Below, in pieces: positions 56,176 to 64,000 of a stretch of DNA of 64,000 bases. The stretch is from Rothia sp. (in: high G+C Gram-positive bacteria) (lineage in GTDB: Bacteria > Actinomycetota > Actinomycetes > Actinomycetales > Micrococcaceae), in NCBI RefSeq assembly GCF_030540545.1, contig NZ_JAUNVZ010000005.1:62001-126000 (forward strand), written 5' to 3'. The position numbers were made by a program, and so were the translations under genes. A model generated the notes under the pieces. The model made no database searches. It saw only the letters and a program-made list of their open reading frames with translations, and had not been told where the DNA came from. The stretch's first letter is position 1. Every line of letters starts with the position of its first letter.

Positions 56176-56234
56176 TCGGGTGGTTCGCACTTCAACAGGA
56201 AAGAGCCGATGCGGGAACAAGCTTGGGTACTGAG

Positions 56235-56301
56235 TTTGGACGCAGTAACGTGCGTTTGGACGGTACCGGGTACCGCCCAAACGCACGTTACTGCGTCCAA
56301 A
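56235..56301. repeat. Nearly perfect 67-bp palindrome between dtd and rarA
   Basis: The 33-base arms 56235-56267 and 56269-56301 pair with one mismatch around a single G. It lies 72 bases upstream of rarA and 70 bases after dtd. It may end the dtd transcript or bind a protein. Confidence 0.85.
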
Positions 56302-56371
56302 TGTTGAATGCATGGGGTATGTAGCGGGGTCTTTTTACCCCGCCACGCTCTCCCTATCACATCCTGAGTGT

Positions 56372-56806
56372 TTAGAGCGTATCGGTGTCGAGGATGAGAG
56401 TTACGGGGCCGTCATTGACGAGTTCCACCTGCATATCGGCGCCGAATTGGCCGGTTTCTACGTGCAGGCCGAGTTTTTTGAGCTCTTCGACGTAGGCGTT
56501 GAAGAGCGGTTCGGAGTGCGCGCCGGGTGCTGCTGCGCTCCAGGAGGGACGGCGGCCTTTTTGGGGGTTGCCGTAGAGGGTGAATTGGCTGACGGCGAGC
56601 ACGGGCGCGTTAATGTCGAGGGCTGATTTTTCGCCGTCGAAGAGCCGCAGATTGGCGGTTTTTTCGGCGCATTTGACCACTTGTGCGAGGCTGTCGTCGT
56701 GGGTGATGCCGACCAGGGCAAGGTACCCGGTGCGGTCGATGGCGCCGATGGTTTCGCCGTTAACGCTCACGGATGCGTGGCTCACTCGCTGCAGAATAAC
56801 GCGCAT
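56372..56806 (-). CDS. dtd: D-aminoacyl-tRNA deacylase
   Basis: Removes D-amino acids from tRNA. The 144-residue protein has the family features [49 protein letters not shown], and the cross-subunit motif NDGPVTLIL (Gly-Pro). Length is normal. GGGAGAA lies before the ATG. Confidence 0.95.
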   Translation of the reverse strand: MRVILQRVSHASVSVNGETIGAIDRTGYLALVGITHDDSLAQVVKCAEKTANLRLFDGEKSALDINAPVLAVSQFTLYGNPQKGRRPSWSAAAPGAHSEPLFNAYVEELKKLGLHVETGQFGADMQVELVNDGPVTLILDTDTL

Positions 56807-57270
56807 TTCTCCCCTATAGGTTCAGGTTTTTCTTCCCCTAATCCTATCGCAAGACTCTACCTCTCCACACAGATACCCCACCCCGCATGGGATGATGCGC
56901 CTATAACACCCCGGACAGAGGTGTTTCTTCCGTTTGGGACGGCATTCCGTCTTGCAGACTCGGTTATAGACGTATGGGATGAGCCTCTTTAGGCCAGGTA
57001 AGAAGCTCACGCAAGCGCCCGCAGAAACGCCACCCCAGAGGCATCGTCCTATGCGCCTTAATAGACTTCTCTCAGTAAACCAGCACCTACTGACTCACCC
57101 CGTTCTCTTTTCTAGCACCCCAATCTCCACTCCCATCTTCCCTACCTCGCGACACGCCGGGCACGCCAAATACTTGACTTTGAAGAGAGAGAGAGAGAGA
57201 GAATCCTTTCATACACCCCTCCAAGGTGGAGGTCAGTAAAAAGGAAATAATATGTACGGCAGGAAAATCC
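56807..57270. other. Intergenic region dtd to AT-rich island
   Basis: This 464-base gap falls from about 55% G+C to AT-rich sequence. It carries a small palindrome GGACGGCATTCCGTC near 56938, a GA repeat at 57184-57202 and the ribosome site of the island gene. I see no gene. Confidence 0.5.
57184..57202. repeat. GA dinucleotide repeat
   Basis: (GA)9 at 57185-57202 preceded by A, 69 bases before the ATG of the frameshifted gene. Length variation by slippage could change promoter spacing. Confidence 0.75.
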
Positions 57271-57953
57271 ATGAGTAATATAAATATAGGATCTCACAAC
57301 AGTAACGGAAAGAAAAGTAACAACATTTCATTTAGGGGATCAAATATTGGGCACGGTAATACAATTAATAATATAACTAATAATTATCGCACAAAAGAAC
57401 CTAATTTAGGATATTACTTCAAGGAAGATGGAAACAGGGGCAAAAAAGCAAGCAAGGATTACTGGCAACTCTTATACTAAAGGCAGTAGCAATCATTGCA
57501 AGTTTCATCACTTCGGAGGTTTATGCTGTCTCTGAATCGCCAGATATATTTAAATACATTTTTGCATCAACCCAGAAGGGATCGGGAAAATCGCTTAATG
57601 GACAGTTAGCATCCACCATTATTATAGCAACAATAATTTTATTTATATTCTTTTCTCTCTGGATATTATTTATCCACCCAGCCTACCGCAAATACACTGC
57701 CTGCAGGCATGAAAAACTGCTTCTCAAGCAAAACATTATATGGAAAGCTGGGAAAAATGCCTTCAAAGGTCGAGAAGATGGGAAATTTCTAGCAGCTGGA
57801 GAAGTTTCAGCCAATTGCTCAAAATGCGGTGGAGATATGAAATTTAAGCAAAAATATAATAGGAAGAATCCTTTACTTCCAGGGTCATGGGAAATATCTG
57901 CCACCTGCAAGAAGAACAAGGAACATAAAATTAAGGTTGACCTAACGGCTTAG
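57271..57953 (+). pseudogene. AT-rich gene for a two-helix membrane protein with zinc ribbon, frameshifted
   Basis: The first part (57271-57480, 69 residues) begins MSNINIGSHNSNGKKSNNIS and is Asn/Gly-rich. A second frame, open from about 57390 and used from the run of six A at 57442-57447, continues to a stop at 57951-57953. One more A would join them into a 227-residue protein: Asn/Gly repeats (1-40), a hydrophobic segment LLATLILKAVAIIASFI (about 65-82), a second (TIIIATIILFIFFSLWILFI, about 110-130), and a C-terminal domain with CSKC and later ATCKKNKEH, a likely zinc ribbon. AGGA lies six bases before the ATG. Base composition is far more AT-rich than the neighbours, which suggests transfer. 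Confidence 0.7.
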
Positions 57954-57989
57954 TAATTTCTTAATTTCAGGAAGGTATATTTTCTAAGT

Positions 57990-58066
57990 CAGGCACCTTA
58001 TGTGCATTCAGACAGGTTATGCACATAAGGTGCCTGTTTACGCATAACCTGTCTATGTATAGACAC
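57990..58066. repeat. Repeat family B, copy B2 (interleaved palindromes)
   Basis: Arm 1 CAGGCACCTTATGTGC (57990-58005) pairs with 1' (58021-58036). Arm 2 AGACAGGTTATGC (58010-58022) pairs with 2' (58042-58054). Order is 1-2-1'-2', so the two stems interleave. Confidence 0.85.
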
Positions 58067-58076
58067 ATCGTGCTGG

Positions 58077-58282
58077 CTAAGGCCGCTCCACAAGAATAGG
58101 CTCAGCCAGTGCATTCTCATCACCGCTCAGGCGCACAGTAGAGCGTGTGCATACGCCGTCTCGCGCCACCCGGCTAGTGCATACATCAAAGACAAACTGC
58201 CCGGCTGACTAATCGCCAAGCGCGCAGCCTCATTCAACTCATCAGCGCACTCTTTACGTTCCTTAGCACTCAGCGCACCCAT
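58077..58282 (-). pseudogene. Decayed small ORF between two repeat copies
   Basis: From the ATG at 58282 a 51-codon frame reads MGALSAKERKECADELNEAA and LMYALAGWRETAYAHALLCA, then stops at 58127. A second frame from about 58165 reads CTRSTVRLSGDENALAEPIL and stops at 58077. The join by one frameshift gives a plausible 70-residue protein; the WRETA segment looks like the tail of small antitoxin-like proteins, but I cannot name it. Likely a remnant. Confidence 0.4.
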
Positions 58283-58301
58283 CCATAAATCTACCCCTAT
58301 T

Positions 58302-58378
58302 CAGACACCTTATATGCAATCAGACAGGTTATGTGCGTATATAAGGTGTCTGATTGTGCATAACCTGTCTGATGACAC
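58302..58378. repeat. Repeat family B, copy B3 (interleaved palindromes)
   Basis: CAGACACCTTATATGC (58302-58317), CAGACAGGTTATG (58321-58333), TATATAAGGTGTCTG (1', to 58352) and GCATAACCTGTCTG (2', 58358-58371) have the same 1-2-1'-2' order as B1 and B2. Confidence 0.85.
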
Positions 58379-58419
58379 AGTTGTGTGTGGCGGCAATACT
58401 GCGAAACAGCATACAAACA

Positions 58420-58451
58420 GAAACTCCCCCACCGTACAGTGAGGGAGTTTC
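58420..58451 (-). terminator. Terminator hairpin after aspS
   Basis: GAAACTCCCCCAC pairs with GTGAGGGAGTTTC with one mismatch around six bases. On the minus strand it is followed by TGTTTGT. It lies 140 bases past the aspS stop. Confidence 0.7.
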
Positions 58452-58592
58452 TCCGCTAGCCAATAAGTAAGCGCATCGACTAAATATTCAGCTAACGAAC
58501 CAGGCCGTCAACTCATCATTCAGCCAGCAAGACTACTAGCCTCAAAACTAGCAATCCTACACGATTACAAGCCTATACAACAGAAAAACGAA

Positions 58593-60368
58593 CTAGTCGT
58601 CTTCGCCCTTCTTCTTGGGCTTGAAGTCCACGCCGGCTTCCTTACGCTGCTGCGGGGTAATCGGCGCCGGTGCTGCGGTCAGCGGGTCAAAACCGTTGCC
58701 GGTCTTGGGGAACGCAATCACTTCACGGATCGAGTCCACGCCCGCCAGCAGGGACACAATACGGTCCCAACCGAACGCGATACCACCCATGGGCGGTGCA
58801 CCGTACTGGAATGCATCCAGCAAGAAGCCGAACTTCTCCTGCGCTTCTTCCTCACCAATACCCATGACGGCGAATACGCGTTCCTGCACGTCGCGGCGGT
58901 GAATACGGATAGAACCGCCACCAATTTCGTTGCCGTTGCAGACGATATCGTATGCGTACGCCAGGGCCTCACCCGGGTTCGTGTCAAAAGTATCCATGAA
59001 CTCCGGCTTGGGCGAGGTGAATGCGTGGTGCACGGCGGTCCATGCGGAGTTGCCCAGTGCCACATCACCGGATTCGGTGGCGTCTGCTGCGGATTCAAAC
59101 AGCGGTGCGTCCACGATCCACACGAATGCCCACTCGCCGTCCTTAATCAGGCCGGTGCGGTGACCGATTTCCACGCGGGCAGCACCGAGCAGTGCGCGTG
59201 CTGCCTTCGGCTCGCCTGCTGCGAAGAAGATGCAGTCGCCGGGCTTCGCGCCAGTTGCCTCAGCCAGACCTGCGCGCTCTTCCTCGGAGAGGTTCTTCGC
59301 CACGGGGCCGGTCAGCTCGCCGTCTTCCTGAATGAGCACATACGCCAGGCCCTTAGCGCCGCGCTGCTTTGCCCATTCCTGCCATGCGTCCAGGGTGCGG
59401 CGTGCCTGCGAGGCGCCGCCGGGCATGACCACTGCACCAACATAGGGTGCCTTGAACACGCGGAAGGGGGTGTTGGCGAAGTATTCGGTCAGTTCGGTCA
59501 GTTCCAGGCCGAAGCGCAGGTCGGGCTTGTCCGAACCGTACTTCTCCATGGCGTCCTTGTAGGTCATGCGCTGGATCGGGCGGGGCACCTGCACGTCAAT
59601 CAGGTTCCACACTGCCTCAACAATGCGCTCGCCCAGGTCGATAATGTCTTCCTGGTCCACGAAGGATGCCTCAATGTCCAGCTGAGTGAACTCGGGCTGG
59701 CGGTCGGCGCGGAAGTCTTCGTCGCGGTAGCAGCGTGCAATCTGGTAGTACTTTTCGATACCGCCGACCTGCAGCAGCTGCTTGAAGAGCTGCGGGGACT
59801 GCGGCAGTGCGTACCAGGAGCCGGGTGCCAGGCGTGCGGGCACCAGGAAGTCGCGTGCACCTTCGGGGGTGGAGCGGGTCAGGGTGGGGGTTTCAACCTC
59901 GATGAAGTCGTCTGCTGCGAGCAGTTCGCGTGCTGCGCGGTTTGCGTCGGAGCGCAGGCGCATAATGCGTGCCGGCTCGGGACGGCGCAAATCCAGGTAG
60001 CGGTAGCGCAGGCGTGCTTCTTCGCCGACTTCTACGTGTTCGTCGATCTGGAAGGGCAGGGGCGCGGCGGTGTTCAGCACCTCAACATCGCTGACCTCAA
60101 CCTCGATTTCGCCGGTGGCGAGGTTCGGGTTTTCGTTGCCCTCGGGGCGCTTGCGCACAACACCGGTTACGCGCAGCACGTATTCGTTGCGCAGGTGTTC
60201 GAAGTCTGCCTCGTTGTGGAAGACGCACTGGGTGACGCCCGCGCGGTCGCGCAGGTCGACGAATGCGACGCCACCGTGGTCGCGGCGGCGTGCCACCCAA
60301 CCGGTCAGGGTCACGGTTTCGGAGATGTTTGCGGCGGTCAATTCGCCGTTGGTATGGGTGCGGAGCAC
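58593..60368 (-). CDS. aspS: Aspartate-tRNA ligase
   Basis: Charges tRNA-Asp. The 591-residue class II synthetase is the bacterial type: OB-fold anticodon domain ([20 protein letters not shown]), [19 protein letters not shown], motif 2 [20 protein letters not shown], a GAD insertion domain (about 300-420), and motif 3 [20 protein letters not shown]. The start is GTG at 60368 with GAAAGGA six bases upstream; the nearby ATG is out of frame. Actinobacterial forms can be non-discriminating, making Asp-tRNA-Asn too; I cannot tell here. Confidence 0.97.
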   Translation of the reverse strand: MLRTHTNGELTAANISETVTLTGWVARRRDHGGVAFVDLRDRAGVTQCVFHNEADFEHLRNEYVLRVTGVVRKRPEGNENPNLATGEIEVEVSDVEVLNTAAPLPFQIDEHVEVGEEARLRYRYLDLRRPEPARIMRLRSDANRAARELLAADDFIEVETPTLTRSTPEGARDFLVPARLAPGSWYALPQSPQLFKQLLQVGGIEKYYQIARCYRDEDFRADRQPEFTQLDIEASFVDQEDIIDLGERIVEAVWNLIDVQVPRPIQRMTYKDAMEKYGSDKPDLRFGLELTELTEYFANTPFRVFKAPYVGAVVMPGGASQARRTLDAWQEWAKQRGAKGLAYVLIQEDGELTGPVAKNLSEEERAGLAEATGAKPGDCIFFAAGEPKAARALLGAARVEIGHRTGLIKDGEWAFVWIVDAPLFESAADATESGDVALGNSAWTAVHHAFTSPKPEFMDTFDTNPGEALAYAYDIVCNGNEIGGGSIRIHRRDVQERVFAVMGIGEEEAQEKFGFLLDAFQYGAPPMGGIAFGWDRIVSLLAGVDSIREVIAFPKTGNGFDPLTAAPAPITPQQRKEAGVDFKPKKKGEDD

Positions 60369-60529
60369 TTCATTCCTTTCATTGCGTAGGGCTCGACTAT
60401 AGACAGTAGCCGTGCTCTACGGTGTCCTTGCGGGTACACTGCGCACCCGCCTGATGTGTTTCTCGTATTACCCTGTACACGTTGTATAAACCACGCGCAC
60501 TACAAGTATCGAGAAACCGCCCTTTGCCC

Positions 60530-60571
60530 GTTCCCACCCGGTGCACCATCACAGACAGCGCACCGGGGAAC
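60530..60571 (-). terminator. Hairpin after hisS
   Basis: GTTCCC-CGGTGC on the minus strand pairs with GCACCGGGTGGGAAC, with a small bulge. It lies 17 bases beyond the hisS stop and separates hisS from aspS. Confidence 0.55.
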
Positions 60572-60588
60572 GTCAAAGGAAAACTATA

Positions 60589-61947
60589 TTATGCCAAATC
60601 CTCGGCGGGGATAATGCGCACGTGCAGATCCTCAGCCGGCGGCTCCCAGGTCTGCGGGTCTGCCGGAACCTGCTCGCCCGAGCGGATATCCTTTACCTCG
60701 TGGGTTAGCGCGCCGTCCTTCTCGGAGATGAACCACACGAAGGGAATACCGCGCTTTTCGGCGTACTTGATCTGCTTGCCGAACTTCGCGGCGGTAGCGG
60801 AAACCTCGCAGGCAATACCGCGAGCGCGCAGGGCGTCGGCGACATCGTTTGCTGCCGACCAGCCTTCGTCGTTGGTCAGTGCAATGTACACTGCCGAGGG
60901 TACCGCGCGGGAGGCGGTCGCGAACTGCTGGGAGAGGATACGCGCCACCACGCGGGTCACACCGATGGACAGGCCAACGCCCGGGTAGGTCTTCTTGCCA
61001 TTGGAGGCGAGCTTTTCGTAGCGGCCGCCGGAGCAGATCGAGCCGAGCTTTTCGTGACCGACCAGCACGGTTTCGTAGACGGTGCCGGTGTAGTAGTCCA
61101 GGCCGCGGGCGATGGACAGGTCAGCGACCACATTGCCGGGTGCGCGCTTGGATGCCTCTGCAATAACCTCGGTCAGTTCAGCCAGACCCTGTTCGAGCAG
61201 TTCGTGCTCGGCGCCGTACTGGGCTGCCAGTTCACGCACGCGGTCAGCGAAGGATACATCCTCGGTGACAATCTGTGCCAGGGCGAGCGCTGCTGCTGCC
61301 TGGTTATCGGTGGCGCCCAGGTTCTCGCGCAGGTTGGTGGCTACTGCCTCGGCGCCAATCTTTTCGAGCTTGTCGATTTCGCGCAGCACGCCTGCGGTGT
61401 CGGTCAGGCCCAGGCCCAGGTAGAAGCCTTCGGCGAGCTTGCGGTTGTTGACGCGCAGTTTGAAGGCGGGGATGGGCAGCTTGGAGAGTGCATCGACTAC
61501 CACCAGTGCCAGGGTGACGTCGTAGCGGAAGGGCAGGTCGCCGTCGCCCACTACGTCAATATCTGCCTGGGTGAATTCGCGGGCGCGGCCTTCCTGGGGG
61601 CGCTCACCTCGCCAGACCTTCTGAATCTGGTAGCGGCTAAAGGGGAAGGAGAGGTAGCCGGCGTTTTCGACCACGTAGCGCGCGAAGGGCACGGTCAGAT
61701 CGAAGTGCAGGGCGAGCTTTTCCTTCTTGGAGCTTTCTTCTTCCTGCAGGCGGGAGATTGCGTAGACTTCCTTATCGATTTCGCCCTTGCGCAGCAGCTG
61801 GTCGATGGTTTCTACGGAGCGGGTTTCAATGGGCGAGAAGCCGTGCAGCTCGAAGGTGGTGCGCAGGGTATCCAGCACATGGTTTTCAACCAGTCGTTCT
61901 GCCGGGAGGTATTCCGGGAAGCCGGATAGCGATGCCTTTCGAGCCAT
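60589..61947 (-). CDS. hisS: Histidine-tRNA ligase
   Basis: Charges tRNA-His. The 452-residue class II synthetase has LSGFPEYLPAERLVENHVLD, LHFDLTVPFARYVVEN, motif 2 IQKVWRGERPQEGRAREFTQ, the histidine motifs ARGLDYYTGTVYE and ICSGGRYEKLA, motif 3 GVGLSIGVTRVVA, and a C-terminal anticodon domain. I chose the ATG at 61947, with AAGGAG four to five bases upstream. The longer frame from 62085 has no ribosome site. Confidence 0.96.
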   Translation of the reverse strand: MARKASLSGFPEYLPAERLVENHVLDTLRTTFELHGFSPIETRSVETIDQLLRKGEIDKEVYAISRLQEEESSKKEKLALHFDLTVPFARYVVENAGYLSFPFSRYQIQKVWRGERPQEGRAREFTQADIDVVGDGDLPFRYDVTLALVVVDALSKLPIPAFKLRVNNRKLAEGFYLGLGLTDTAGVLREIDKLEKIGAEAVATNLRENLGATDNQAAAALALAQIVTEDVSFADRVRELAAQYGAEHELLEQGLAELTEVIAEASKRAPGNVVADLSIARGLDYYTGTVYETVLVGHEKLGSICSGGRYEKLASNGKKTYPGVGLSIGVTRVVARILSQQFATASRAVPSAVYIALTNDEGWSAANDVADALRARGIACEVSATAAKFGKQIKYAEKRGIPFVWFISEKDGALTHEVKDIRSGEQVPADPQTWEPPAEDLHVRIIPAEDLA

Positions 61948-62352
61948 GGTTCTCCTTGGATTGGGCGCCGTGGTGCCTGTGGGCTGCCGGGCGCGATGGA
62001 GCGACACGCGGGTGTGCGTGCGCATATTCCCTTTAAGGATACCGCGCGGCGGCAGTGCGGTGCTAGTCGAACGGTCACGTATCACGGTATATATGTGCCA
62101 GCGGATGCGGGGCTCACGGGTACAGGCACCGGGGTGGCACTCAGCGGGGGGGGCGCCCTGCCCTCTGCCTGCCCTAGCACCGCCCCTGCCTCCTTACACT
62201 ACTCCCCTCATCTACTAACGCCCCCGCACACGTACCCTAAATCCTGTTTTACGGGTATCCTTATGTAACGGACTGCGCCGGTTTAGGACCGGGCGCGGTT
62301 TTGCCCTGTGCGGTGTCAATCTACCCGCACCCGATTGAAATGAGTTATAGCG
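61948..62352. other. Divergent intergenic region hisS to DUF349 gene
   Basis: This 405-base gap has a run of eight G at 62146-62153, a hairpin GCGCCGGT...ACCGGGCGC followed by GGTTTT at 62275-62302 (a possible attenuator in front of the DUF349 gene), and no credible gene. Confidence 0.5.
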
Positions 62353-63627
62353 GTGACTACTAAATCCGACGACATGCCAGTAAACCTCGAGCAGGCACGC
62401 AAGTTCGGTCGCGTATCCGACGACGGCCACGTTTTTGTACTGGTAGATGGCGAGGAATTCGCTGTGGGCCAGCTGCCGAATGCTTCTGCTGACGAGGCTC
62501 TGGCATACTTTGCCCGCAAGTTTGAAAATGTTCAGGCGCAGGTGACTCTGCTGGAGTCGCGCGTTGCCAATAACGCCCCGGCTGCCGAGCTGCAGAAGAA
62601 CCTGGAATCCCTGGCGTCTATGGTGGCTGTGCGCAATATGGTGGGTGATTACGCCTCCCTGCAGCAGCGCCTGACCACCATTCACGAGAAGATTTCTTCC
62701 CTGGGCGTGGCTCAGCGTGAGCGCCGCGAGGCTGAGCGTGAGCGCGGCCTGAAGCTGCGTGAAGAGATCGTACTCGAGGCGGAGAAGATTGTCGCTACCC
62801 CCGAGGATCAGATTAATTGGCGTAATTCCTTCTCTCGCATGGGTGAGCTGTTCAACGCGTGGAAGCAGGCTCAGCGCACCGTGCACGTGCCCAAGGCTCT
62901 GGAGGATGAGCTGTGGGTTCGTTTCCGTGCGGCTCGTACCGCTTTTGAGCGTAATCGTCGCGCGCATTTCAGCAAAATGGATGAGCACAATGATCGCGTC
63001 AAGCGCGCTAAGGAAGAGATTATTGCGCGCGCCGAGCAGATTCAGCACTCCACCGAGTGGGCTGAGACCGGTCGTGAATACGCGGCTCTGATGCGCTCCT
63101 GGCGTGAGATTCCGCGTGGTTCTCGCCAGAGTGATGATGCACTCTGGACTCGTTTCCGTGCCGCTCAGGATGTCTTCTTTGACGCTCGTGCCGCTGCTGA
63201 GGCCGAGCTGGATGAAAAGTACGCTGCGAACCTGGCTGTGAAGGAAGCTCTCCTGGTTGAGGCTCGTGCTCTGCTGCCGGTTGAGGATCCCAAGGCCGCC
63301 AAGGCTGCTTTTGCGAAGATTCAGGATCGTTGGGACGCAGCCGGCATGGTGCCCCGTAACGATGTGCGTCGCGTCAACTCTGAACTGGCGAAGATTCAGG
63401 CTGAGATTGACGGCGCCGAGCAGGCTAAGTGGAAGCGCACCGACCCGGCAAAGACCGCTCGTGCGAACTCCCTGCTGGCTCAGATTGAGCAGTCCCTGGC
63501 GGCTCTTGAGGCTGATCTGGCTGCTGCACAGGCTAGCGGTGACGCCAAGAAGATTGCCAAGGCCACCGAGGCTCTTGAGGCTCGTCGTGCGTGGGCTGCT
63601 ACCCTGCAGGGCTTTGAAGTTAAGTAA
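62353..63627 (+). CDS. DUF349 domain coiled-coil protein
   Basis: The predicted 424-residue protein has an N-terminal segment GRVSDDGHVFVLVDGEEFAV (about 20-39), then mostly long helices with repeated DUF349 units of the type WNSFSRMGELFNAWKQAQRT / ELWVRFRAARTAFE / RSWREIPRGSRQSDDALWTRF / RFRAAQDVFF. A charged C-terminal coil follows. The protein is cytoplasmic by sequence; its role is unknown, though DUF349 proteins have been linked to stress survival. The start is GTG; an ATG seven codons later (62374) is also possible. Position next to hisS is common in actinobacteria. Confidence 0.88.
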   Translation: MTTKSDDMPVNLEQARKFGRVSDDGHVFVLVDGEEFAVGQLPNASADEALAYFARKFENVQAQVTLLESRVANNAPAAELQKNLESLASMVAVRNMVGDYASLQQRLTTIHEKISSLGVAQRERREAERERGLKLREEIVLEAEKIVATPEDQINWRNSFSRMGELFNAWKQAQRTVHVPKALEDELWVRFRAARTAFERNRRAHFSKMDEHNDRVKRAKEEIIARAEQIQHSTEWAETGREYAALMRSWREIPRGSRQSDDALWTRFRAAQDVFFDARAAAEAELDEKYAANLAVKEALLVEARALLPVEDPKAAKAAFAKIQDRWDAAGMVPRNDVRRVNSELAKIQAEIDGAEQAKWKRTDPAKTARANSLLAQIEQSLAALEADLAAAQASGDAKKIAKATEALEARRAWAATLQGFEVK

Positions 63628-63667
63628 CCCCCCAGTAACGTATATCTATACTTTAAACGTATAGTTG

Positions 63668-63711
63668 AAGGTCAATAATCTACCTAATCAGGTAGATTAT
63701 TGACCTTTTTT
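63668..63711 (+). terminator. Rho-independent terminator of the DUF349 gene
   Basis: An 18-bp perfect stem (AAGGTCAATAATCTACCT and its complement) with a 4-base loop followed by a T-run. Confidence 0.9.
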
Positions 63712-63770
63712 CATGCATATATTCGTTCTTCACAGTTTAAACATAGCTTTGTGCGGTAGAATAAACGAAT

Positions 63771-63820
63771 GCCCGGTGTGTGGGGATAGAACGAACACTC
63801 TTCCCCACGCACCGGGCTCT
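63771..63820. terminator. Strong hairpin near the window end
   Basis: GCCCGGTGTGTGGGGA (63771-63786) pairs with TCCCCACGCACCGGGC (63802-63817) with one G-U, followed by TCTTTG. TAGAAT at 63757-63762 stands just in front of it. It may terminate a minus-strand gene ending near 63966. Confidence 0.6.
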
Positions 63821-63965
63821 TTGATGTGAAAGATACGGTCTATGCGAGATACCCGACTTATTTCGGTGCCACTTGAGCTACCGTTTTCGAAAGCTCCCTA
63901 GGTGGCTCTTTAGATAAATCTCGAATCAACTCTCCCTATATCTCCCAGCAGCGCTTTAGCCCAGA

Positions 63966-64000
63966 TTAGTCAATCTCTTCAAAGCCGCGCGCAATCTCAC
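63966..64000 (-). CDS. Possible 3' end of a minus-strand gene
   Basis: The frame reads EIARGFEEID and stops at 63966-63968. Only 11 codons are inside the window, so the product cannot be named. Support comes from the strong hairpin about 150 bases downstream. Confidence 0.3.
   Translation of the reverse strand, partial: EIARGFEEID

Larger units (their letters stand above)
57954..58592. other. Repeat-rich gap before aspS
   Basis: This 639-base stretch holds repeat copies B2 and B3, a decayed ORF between them, and the aspS terminator (58420-58451). No intact gene is seen. Confidence 0.6.

Noticed and set aside
56164-56313. Extended N-terminus of rarA including the palindrome
   Set aside because: The extension is a translation of the palindrome. 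The conserved protein begins shortly after 56163, and no ribosome site supports a start at 56313.
31619-58378. CRISPR array
   Set aside because: Repeat B copies are few, dispersed over 27 kb and not separated by regular spacers.
58899-60389. 496-codon plus-strand frame over aspS
   Set aside because: Antisense shadow of aspS, rich in Cys, Val and Gly in no family pattern.

Overview
This window (about 58-60% G+C by eye) looks like the chromosome of a high-GC actinobacterium of the family Micrococcaceae, most likely Rothia and closest in feel to R. mucilaginosa. The actinobacterial markers are RbpA, mycobacterial-type integration host factor (mIHF), PafA, a fused PafBC, HelY, DUF3043, DUF3097 and a polyprenol-phosphate mannose synthase. 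The genus call is inference from gene content and order. I saw no rRNA, tRNA, insertion sequence, prophage or CRISPR array.

Layout. (1) 1-9.0 kb, plus strand: ruvC (3' part), ruvA, ruvB, yajC, secD, secF, relA/spoT and a small acidic protein. (2) 9.1-22.8 kb: recO, uppS, pyrD, a DUF3043 membrane protein on the minus strand, an M20 dipeptidase, an ErpA-like Fe-S carrier, two paralogous small lipoproteins, hemW, DUF4870 and DUF3097 proteins on the minus strand, an NfeD-SPFH membrane pair and rbpA. (3) 22.9-31.4 kb, minus strand: a succinate-semialdehyde dehydrogenase-like enzyme, polyprenol-phosphate mannose synthase, an amidohydrolase-like protein lacking its first metal motif, the RNA helicase HelY and a NYN-domain protein. 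(4) 31.8-39.1 kb, minus strand: tatC, tatA, a small membrane protein, fused pafBC, two FKBP-type isomerases and pafA. The dop-pup-prcBA genes that usually precede pafA are absent here. (5) 39.2-41.9 kb, accessory: a membrane protein, a MntA-HepT toxin-antitoxin pair bracketed by short palindromic repeats, and a lipoprotein. (6) 41.9-45.0 kb, minus strand: coaBC, rpoZ, gmk and mihF. (7) 45.4-54.6 kb, minus strand: the complete pyrimidine operon pyrR-pyrB-pyrC-(membrane protein)-carA-carB-pyrF, with a PyrR-type RNA stem-loop directly next to the pyrR Shine-Dalgarno. (8) 54.7-56.8 kb: rarA and dtd, separated by a nearly perfect 67-bp palindrome. (9) 57.2-58.4 kb: an AT-rich island with a frameshifted membrane/zinc-ribbon gene, a decayed ORF and two copies of an interleaved palindromic repeat. 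(10) 58.6-63.6 kb: aspS and hisS (minus strand), and a DUF349 protein (plus strand).

How it works together: Holliday-junction processing (RuvABC, RecO, RarA) sits beside protein export (YajC-SecDF, TatAC) and the stringent response. Pyrimidine supply is complete from CarAB to PyrF, with PyrD encoded separately. The pafA-pafBC-tat-helY block keeps the order known from mycobacteria.

The most unusual observations are: three copies of a repeat whose two inverted pairs interleave (order 1-2-1'-2'); the homopolymer frameshift in the AT-rich island; the palindrome-bracketed MntA-HepT module; the PyrR-site prediction; pafA without its usual partners; and at least seven genes with a -10 box placed for leaderless transcription. 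All calls were made by reading the sequence; no database search was run.
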